A stretch of DNA of 20,992 bases from Sulfurovum sp. (GTDB lineage Bacteria; Campylobacterota; Campylobacteria; Campylobacterales; Sulfurovaceae), in NCBI GenBank assembly GCA_027083995.1, contig JALWME010000062.1, positions 1 to 20,992 of the forward strand. The letters are read 5' to 3'. The first letter of the stretch is position 1, and each line of letters opens with the position of its first letter. The notes under the pieces were generated by a model. That model saw nothing but the letters and a program-made list of their open reading frames with translations. It searched no databases and was not told where the DNA came from. Below, in pieces: positions 14,780 to 20,992 of the stretch. A program made the position numbers and the translations under genes.

Positions 14780-15901
14780 TCATAATGTTTTCCAGTTTGT
14801 ATAACTCAATGTTGCTACAGCATGAACAGTAACACCTTCCTTGCGTCCGATGAAACCCATTTTTTCAGCTGTAGTGGCTTTGATATTTACAAAGTTTTTT
14901 TGTATGTGTAATAAGGAGGATAGTGTGCTTCTCATCTGTTCCTTATAAGGGTTTATTTTTGGACTCTCTGCCATAATAGTAAGGTCAATGTTGCCTATGG
15001 TATATCCGTAAGCAGTTATACGTTTTACAGTGTCACTAAGGAGAAGTTTTGAGTCTGCTCCTGTATACGCAGCTTCCGTGTCTGGGTATGACTCACCTAT
15101 ATCACCCATACCTGCTGCCCCAAGCAAAGCATCTATAAGAGCATGAATGGCGACATCTCCATCACTATGGGCTCTAAACCCGTAATCCACATCCAAGCAG
15201 ACACCACATAAGACCATCTTTTTACCTTCTTCAAAAGGGTGTGTATCTATACCAAACCCTGTAAGTGTTTTGTTGCTTGGTGCTTGAAGACAAGGCAATT
15301 TTTCTAAATCTTCCAGGGTTGTAAGTTTATGTGCTAGGGAGGATCCCTCTACAAAGTGTATGGGCTCACCCAAAGAGGCAATAGCTGAAGAGTCATCAGT
15401 AAAGAGTGTTTCAGTTTGCAACGCTTTTTGAAGGACTTTGGTAAGAGATAGTTGAGGGGTTTGGATAATTTTTGCTTTTTCTCTATCTACAGGTTTGTTG
15501 TCTAGATAAAGGGTATCAGATATGGGTAAAGTTGGCACGATACATGAAGCTTTTTTCTTTGCCAGAAGAATACGTTGTATCATATCAGCAGGTACGCAAC
15601 ATCTAGCAATGTCAGAGACAAGCACATAATTAGACTCAACATGCTCTAGGGCATTACGTAAAGATGCCTGTCTACTGTCACCACCAGTTACATAGGTATA
15701 CTTGGCAAAGTGTTTCATATAGTGCGTCTCTTCAGCTGTTGAGACCAGTATCACTTGTGCAAAGCTATGCTGCGTTTCAAAATATTTTGCTACATGTAAC
15801 CACAAAGGGGTGTTGTCATTATAGAGCCATTGTTTTTTAACATTACTTTTAAAACGTGTTGATGAACCAGCACCAAGAAGAATAAGTGTAGTGTCTTGCA
15901 A
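14780..15901 (-). CDS. ispDF: Bifunctional IspD/IspF enzyme of isoprenoid synthesis
   Basis: This 373-residue fusion carries two steps of the MEP pathway. The N-terminal IspD part (1-210), MEP cytidylyltransferase, shows LLGAGSSTRF with a following KKQW, and GGDSRQASLRNAL (73-85). The C-terminal IspF part (214-373), MECDP synthase, shows GIDTHPF with metal ligands D219 and H221, AHSDGDVAIH with H253, and KATTAEKMGFIGRKEG (341-356). Fused ispDF is normal in Campylobacterota and alphaproteobacteria. The start is a TTG (15899-15901) with AAGG seven bases upstream; no ATG is available near. It is the first gene of the leftward operon ispDF, regulator, sulfurylase-like, pgpA. Confidence 0.95.
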   Translation of the reverse strand: MQDTTLILLGAGSSTRFKSNVKKQWLYNDNTPLWLHVAKYFETQHSFAQVILVSTAEETHYMKHFAKYTYVTGGDSRQASLRNALEHVESNYVLVSDIARCCVPADMIQRILLAKKKASCIVPTLPISDTLYLDNKPVDREKAKIIQTPQLSLTKVLQKALQTETLFTDDSSAIASLGEPIHFVEGSSLAHKLTTLEDLEKLPCLQAPSNKTLTGFGIDTHPFEEGKKMVLCGVCLDVDYGFRAHSDGDVAIHALIDALLGAAGMGDIGESYPDTEAAYTGADSKLLLSDTVKRITAYGYTIGNIDLTIMAESPKINPYKEQMRSTLSSLLHIQKNFVNIKATTAEKMGFIGRKEGVTVHAVATLSYTNWKTL

Positions 15902-15933
15902 ATAAAAACCTTATATGTGTAAAATAGTAACGA

Positions 15934-15939
15934 ATTATA
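15934..15939 (-). promoter_or_regulatory. -10 element for the leftward ispDF operon
   Basis: Read on the minus strand this is a perfect TATAAT, 32 bases before the ispDF TTG. It lies in the 167-base divergent spacer shared with mrp. On the plus side mrp has candidate -10 sequences TATAAC (16032-16037) or TACAAT (16043-16048). Confidence 0.5.
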
Positions 15940-16068
15940 ACAAGTGATACTTTATCCATGCTTTAATAAGAGAATTATTGTCTTATATCACTAAATAGTC
16001 ATTTTTTAAATCTAATTTAAGATTGACTAGGTATAACTCATCTACAATCTAGTATTTAGGAGTTAATT

Positions 16069-17265
16069 ATGACAGAACAAAATGTATTAGACGCATTAAA
16101 AAATGTTACATACCCAGGATTTACGAAAGATATCGTAACATTTGGTTTTGTAAAAGATATCGTTGTGGAAAACACAACAGTAGGACTTATGCTTGATATT
16201 ACATCATCAGCAGATGAGGTGAAAAATGAACTTATCCAAAATGCAACAGCTGCGTTAAAAAAAGCTGGTTTTGAAGAGATTCATGTCAATATCAATGCAC
16301 CACAAGCACCAAAGCAGATGTCAAACTCTGTAAGTGGTAAGAACATCGCTCCACACATCAAGAACTTCGTAATGGTAAGTTCTGGTAAAGGTGGAGTTGG
16401 TAAGTCTACTACTTCTGTAAACTTGGCGATAGCTCTTGCTATGCAAGGTAAAAAAGTAGGACTTCTTGATGCAGATATCTACGGACCAAATATCCCTCGT
16501 ATGATGGGGGTAGATGGTCAAAAGCCAGAAATTCAAGGCAATAAACTGGAGCCACTTAAAGCCTATGGTGTTGAGATTATGTCTATGGGTTCTATTATGG
16601 ATGAGGGTAAAGCACTTATCTGGAGAGGTTCTATGATTATGAAAGCTATAGATCAATTTTTAAGAGATATCTTATGGTCAGAGCTGGATGTACTAGTCAT
16701 AGACATGCCACCTGGCACTGGTGATGCACAACTTTCACTGGCACAGTCAGTGCCTATCACTGCTGGTATTACAGTGACAACACCTCAAGAGGTGTCATTA
16801 GATGATTCAAGACGTTCACTCAACATGTTTGACAAGCTGAACATCCCAACTGCGGGTATCATAGAAAACATGTCAGGGTTTATCTGTCCTTCATGTGATG
16901 AAGAGTCAGATATCTTTGGTATGGGGACCACTATTCCTGTAGCAGAAGAGTTTAACACAGAGCTTCTTGCACGTATACCAATTGAGCCTGCTGTAAGAAT
17001 AGGTGGAGACACAGGGATGCCGATAGTCTACCACAAACCAGACTCTGAGACATCTAAACGCTACCACGAGGCTGCAAGCAAGTTATGGGCATTTGTAGAG
17101 AAAGTCAATGATGAAGGTCTAGCAGATAATGCAGGAGTTCAGCCCACCACTGCACCAGGTGTATCTGCGTGTAGTACAGGTGGAGCAGCGGCAGCTGCTC
17201 CAACTAAGACTGAAGCAGCGAAATCAGAAGGTGAAAGCTGCGGCACAGGCTGTGGCTGCCATTAA
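16069..17265 (+). CDS. mrp: Mrp/NBP35-type Fe-S carrier P-loop ATPase
   Basis: This 398-residue cytoplasmic protein delivers [4Fe-4S] clusters to apoproteins. An N-terminal MIP18/DUF59 domain (1-77) is followed by the deviant Walker A SSGKGGVGKST (104-114) with signature K107, DADIYGPNIPRMMG, and the cluster-bridging pair C273-x2-C276 in GFICPSC. The C-terminal tail after about 345 is low complexity and ends CGTGCGCH. Those extra cysteines are uncommon in Mrp proteins and could bind a second cluster or metal. The start has TTAGGAG at 16056-16062. It is divergent from ispDF. Given the several Fe-S enzymes in this window, a delivery role for them is plausible. Confidence 0.94.
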   Translation: MTEQNVLDALKNVTYPGFTKDIVTFGFVKDIVVENTTVGLMLDITSSADEVKNELIQNATAALKKAGFEEIHVNINAPQAPKQMSNSVSGKNIAPHIKNFVMVSSGKGGVGKSTTSVNLAIALAMQGKKVGLLDADIYGPNIPRMMGVDGQKPEIQGNKLEPLKAYGVEIMSMGSIMDEGKALIWRGSMIMKAIDQFLRDILWSELDVLVIDMPPGTGDAQLSLAQSVPITAGITVTTPQEVSLDDSRRSLNMFDKLNIPTAGIIENMSGFICPSCDEESDIFGMGTTIPVAEEFNTELLARIPIEPAVRIGGDTGMPIVYHKPDSETSKRYHEAASKLWAFVEKVNDEGLADNAGVQPTTAPGVSACSTGGAAAAAPTKTEAAKSEGESCGTGCGCH

Positions 17266-17282
17266 TAGTGTTGTTTCACTAT
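17265..17282 (+). terminator. Candidate hairpin at the end of mrp
   Basis: ATAGTG (17265-17270) and CACTAT (17277-17282) are perfect inverted repeats with a six-base loop, starting at the mrp stop and followed by ATCTTTTA. The stem is short and AT-rich, so it is only a weak terminator candidate. Confidence 0.35.
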
Positions 17283-17321
17283 ATCTTTTACCAAACGGCT
17301 TCGTTTCGTTCGGTCACAGGA

Positions 17322-17363
17322 GAAACGTGAAGCAAACAACAAGGGTTTGTTGTTTGTAGTTTC
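17322..17363. repeat. Long hairpin in the mrp/DUF3144 convergent spacer
   Basis: A perfect 10-bp stem, CAAACAACAA (17333-17342) with TTGTTGTTTG (17347-17356), has a four-base loop. It sits inside an outer arm pair GAAAC (17322-17326) and GTTTC (17359-17363). No T-run follows on either strand. Smaller palindromes flank it: AAACG/CGTTT near 17293 and CTATG/CATAG near 17385. The spacer 17266-17465 holds no gene; the structure may act as a bidirectional terminator or be a decayed repeat element. Confidence 0.6.
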
Positions 17364-17465
17364 GCATGGCAATTCGTTTATGTCTATGGCATAGAATACG
17401 ACTAATATATGCTCCCTCACGCTACTCACACTAAAACTATTAACTTTTTCGCATTACATCCAAGT

Positions 17466-17825
17466 TCATTTTTTCTCTTGATTCTTTTTTACTTCAGTGA
17501 TGAGTGTGTCAAAGTTTTTTACATAGTCATCAAAATTTTGTTCTAGCATAAATCTGTATTGTGTTGTAAAGAAGTCTAGTATTTCAGTTTTTTCTTTTTC
17601 CATCTCTTTTGCACTTTGAAACCCTACTGCAGTAATCCAGGCTGAAAAGCGTGATGAAGCAAACATGAGTGCGTTTGTTGCATCTGCTGGAGGAACTTTG
17701 TCTTGTATCTGTTGGTTGGCTAGGTTGATATGTGCATCGGCACGTTTATAAAACATTGCATCTATTTTTGTTTTGTGTTGGGCTGCTTGTTCTGTGTTGT
17801 TAGAGTTGTCTTTAGGTTCTTGCAT
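17466..17825 (-). CDS. DUF3144-family small protein
   Basis: This 119-residue soluble protein has the DUF3144 pattern: FYKRADAHINLANQQ, then NALMFASSRFSAWITA, and a charged C-terminal helix. Function is unknown for the family. The ATG at 17823-17825 is chosen over the frame start at 17864 because AGGAG lies seven bases before it in the sense direction. The first ~25 residues are polar and rich in asparagine and glutamine, and the C-terminal end is lysine- and glutamate-rich. It is divergent from the next gene and convergent with mrp. Confidence 0.75.
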   Translation of the reverse strand: MQEPKDNSNNTEQAAQHKTKIDAMFYKRADAHINLANQQIQDKVPPADATNALMFASSRFSAWITAVGFQSAKEMEKEKTEILDFFTTQYRFMLEQNFDDYVKNFDTLITEVKKNQEKK

Positions 17826-17873
17826 CTGTTTACTCCTAGGTATAGTTTTGCTGGCATTGTACATTTATTTTGC

Positions 17874-17879
17874 TATAAT
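17874..17879 (+). promoter_or_regulatory. -10 element for the small acidic protein gene
   Basis: A TATAAT lies 29 bases before the ATG at 17909, between divergent genes. No clear -35 was seen. Confidence 0.5.
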
Positions 17880-17908
17880 TCGCATATATTAAATATTAGG
17901 ATTACCGC

Positions 17909-18169
17909 ATGACAAACGCAGACAAACTCAAAAATCTTTTAGAACTAGAAATTATCCCAGACCTCGAAGCGGCTATTGATGAGCTTTTTTCTGCTATAGA
18001 CAAAGCTAAAATGGCATCTATCTCTCAAAAAGAAGATTTAGAAGAGATGCGTGAGATGCGTACAGAGTGTTTTGCTATCATTGAAGAACTTGGACGTGAT
18101 GAGTTAGATGAAGATGAGATAAATGAACTCTTGGCTGAGCTAGTGGAGATGAAGACAGACGAGGAGTAA
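17909..18169 (+). CDS. Small acidic helical protein of unknown function
   Basis: This 86-residue protein is very acidic and has leucine/isoleucine repeats spaced as amphipathic helices (KLKNLLELEIIPDLEAAIDELFSAI, shown only in part as the pattern L..L.....I..L..A...L). A highly acidic C-terminal half (RDELDEDEINELLAELVEM) follows. It has no cysteine-rich, signal or membrane features apart from one cysteine near residue 54. The start has a TTAGGA site and a nearby TATAAT, so it is probably expressed. I recall no named family. A coiled-coil or adaptor protein is a reasonable guess. Confidence 0.8.
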   Translation: MTNADKLKNLLELEIIPDLEAAIDELFSAIDKAKMASISQKEDLEEMREMRTECFAIIEELGRDELDEDEINELLAELVEMKTDEE

Positions 18170-18174
18170 AGTAA

Positions 18175-18606
18175 TTATTTGCTCTCTTTTGTCGAAAGTA
18201 TTTTTTCACCTCGTACACAACGTACATAACGCTCATATGTTTTGTAGTTATTGTATGCATAGCCACGTGTAAAGTTCATTATCCATGCAAAGTCTTGGCT
18301 TGAATCATGTGGGGTAGAAGACCAGTAGTAAGTAGGCACTGCAACATGTTTAAAACCATCTTTTGATTTTTCTCTTATTTTGCTTAACTCGATAACATTT
18401 TCTAACTCTTTAATACTTGGAAGTCGCCAGTCATCATGTCCTGCCAAATGTAGTTTCTCACAAAAGTCTAACGCACCTTGCCAATTTTTTTGCACATATT
18501 GTACTGCAGCATTGTCTTGCCACATGAGACCTGTTTTGCTATGGATTAGTACATCAGATGTAAAAGACAGACTAACATTTACCATGATTAAAAAGAGTAT
18601 TTTCAT
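18175..18606 (-). CDS. Secreted DUF1566 (Lcl-type) domain protein
   Basis: This 143-residue protein has a short signal peptide (MKILFLIMVNVSLSF, hydrophobic to about residue 15) and then one DUF1566 unit. The hallmarks are SKTGLMWQDN, GHDDWRLPSIKELENVI, a YYWSSTPH segment, and YVRCVRG near the end. The fold is related to C-type-lectin/FGE-like domains and usually lies in the periplasm or on the cell surface; the ligand is unknown. The start has AGGAG nine bases upstream in the sense direction. It is convergent with the small acidic protein gene (five-base gap) and divergent from thiC. Confidence 0.85.
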   Translation of the reverse strand: MKILFLIMVNVSLSFTSDVLIHSKTGLMWQDNAAVQYVQKNWQGALDFCEKLHLAGHDDWRLPSIKELENVIELSKIREKSKDGFKHVAVPTYYWSSTPHDSSQDFAWIMNFTRGYAYNNYKTYERYVRCVRGEKILSTKESK

Positions 18607-18704
18607 ATAGTAATGCTCCTATTTTGGTATTTATCTATAAGACAAGTATACACTTTTAGGATTAATCAAGTGATGCTTTAAGAACATTTTTATTTTATTT
18701 GTAC

Positions 18705-18710
18705 TATATT
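18705..18710 (+). promoter_or_regulatory. Candidate -10 element for the thiC transcript
   Basis: TATATT lies just before the riboswitch aptamer, within TACTATATTG; TACTAT (18702-18707) is an alternative. Either would start transcription right at the aptamer's 5' edge. Confidence 0.4.
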
Positions 18711-18715
18711 GCGGT

Positions 18716-18825
18716 TATCAAACCTCTCGGGGTGCACTATTGAAATATAGTGCTGAGATAGCAGACAATGCTTGACCCGCTGAACTTGAACTGGTTAAAA
18801 CCAGCGTAAGGAAGAGACTGTGATA
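18716..18825 (+). ncRNA. TPP riboswitch (THI element) aptamer
   Basis: The conserved cores are present: CGGGGTGC (18728-18735), CTGAGA (18753-18758), ACCCGCTGAACTTGAACTGG (18775-18794) and CCAGCGTAAGGAAG (18801-18814). P3 is GCACTAT/ATAGTGC (18734-18740 with 18747-18753) and P5 is CTGGTT/AACCAG with a two-base loop. P1 pairs CTCT (18724-18727) with AGAG (18813-18816). It can extend through TATCA (18716-18720) with TGATA (18821-18825). It senses thiamine pyrophosphate and should repress thiC. Confidence 0.95.
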
Positions 18826-18834
18826 CTGCAACAG

Positions 18835-20837
<2,003 letters not shown>

Positions 20838-20886
20838 GGTATGTTGTCTTCTGGCAATGTATTCCATTTTGGGTAAAAGTAAAATG

Positions 20887-20937
20887 ATGTAGGGTGAAAT
20901 TTTATCAACATTGGTGGGTTAAAAAACCATCCTACAT
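20887..20937. repeat. Hairpin element after thiC, REP/MITE-like
   Basis: ATGTAGG (20887-20893) and CCTACAT (20931-20937) are perfect inverted ends. Inside are GGGTT (20916-20920) and AACC (20925-20928), which form an inner hairpin around an A-run. The interior words GTAGGGTG and GGTGGGTTAA resemble the widely scattered GTAGGGTGG...AACCCACCCTAC palindromic repeats. It may also act as the thiC terminator. The spacer 20838-20954 has no gene. Confidence 0.5.
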
Positions 20938-20954
20938 AGTATTAAGGATAATTG

Positions 20955-20992
20955 ATGCATATAGGTATAGCAGGGGTAGGATTGGTAGGAAG
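20955..20992 (+). CDS. Start of an NAD(P)-binding Rossmann-fold protein (partial)
   Basis: AAGGA (20944-20948) precedes an ATG whose first codons read MHIGIAGVGLVG before the window ends. The GxGxxG pattern in a first beta strand is a Rossmann dinucleotide-binding start. Prephenate dehydrogenase, homoserine dehydrogenase and similar enzymes begin this way; which one cannot be told from 12 residues. Confidence 0.7.
   Translation, partial: MHIGIAGVGLVG

Noticed and set aside
16104..16110. TGTTACA as an HP1021-type binding box in mrp (also TGTTTCA near 17272)
   Set aside because: The remembered 7-base consensus is degenerate, and several matches are expected by chance in 21 kb; there is no clustering.

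Overview
The window is AT-rich and gene-dense. It looks like a chromosomal segment of a chemolithotrophic or anaerobic member of the Campylobacterota (Sulfurovum/Sulfurimonas-like). The main reason is the block of genes from 12.2 to 17.3 kb: pgpA, an ATP-sulfurylase-like gene, an atypical HP1021-type response regulator and fused ispDF on the minus strand, with mrp divergent from them. From memory this is the same neighbourhood as Campylobacter jejuni Cj1606-Cj1610, and ispDF next to HP1021 is also the Helicobacter pylori arrangement. No genome comparison could be run.

Region 1 (1-5.6 kb): the end of a sensor histidine kinase, a spacer with an operator-like palindrome, then a three-gene respiratory operon. 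It encodes a four-cluster ferredoxin subunit, an NrfD-type membrane anchor and a very large Tat-exported molybdopterin subunit. It belongs to the polysulfide/thiosulfate/tetrathionate reductase and sulfite dehydrogenase branch of the complex iron-sulfur molybdoenzymes. The substrate cannot be fixed from sequence. Region 2 (5.7-9.3 kb): a TorD-family chaperone, an unusual multi-cluster Fe-S protein with a C-terminal zinc-ribbon and an internal twin-arginine-like motif, two small or unrecognised proteins, a duplicated gene start flanking a palindrome-rich insert, a lineage-type hypothetical and a ComF-like phosphoribosyltransferase. The first genes of this group probably serve maturation of the molybdoenzyme. 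Region 3 (9.4-12.2 kb): a DUF2868 membrane protein overlapping a DUF3482 GTPase.

Region 4 (12.2-17.3 kb): phospholipid, isoprenoid, Fe-S carrier and regulatory genes as above. The ATP-sulfurylase-like protein has lost key catalytic residues, and the response regulator lacks its phospho-acceptor aspartate. Region 5 (17.3-18.6 kb): a palindrome-rich spacer and three small genes (DUF3144, an acidic helical protein, a DUF1566 protein). Region 6 (18.7 kb to end): a TPP riboswitch with an apparent translation-control platform in front of thiC, then a hairpin repeat resembling a REP/MITE sequence, and the first codons of a Rossmann-fold dehydrogenase.

No rRNA, tRNA, CRISPR array, insertion sequence or phage gene was seen. 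The least explained parts are the Fe-S/chaperone accessory module at 5.8-8.7 kb with its duplicated gene start, and the degenerate ATP-sulfurylase beside the HP1021-type regulator.
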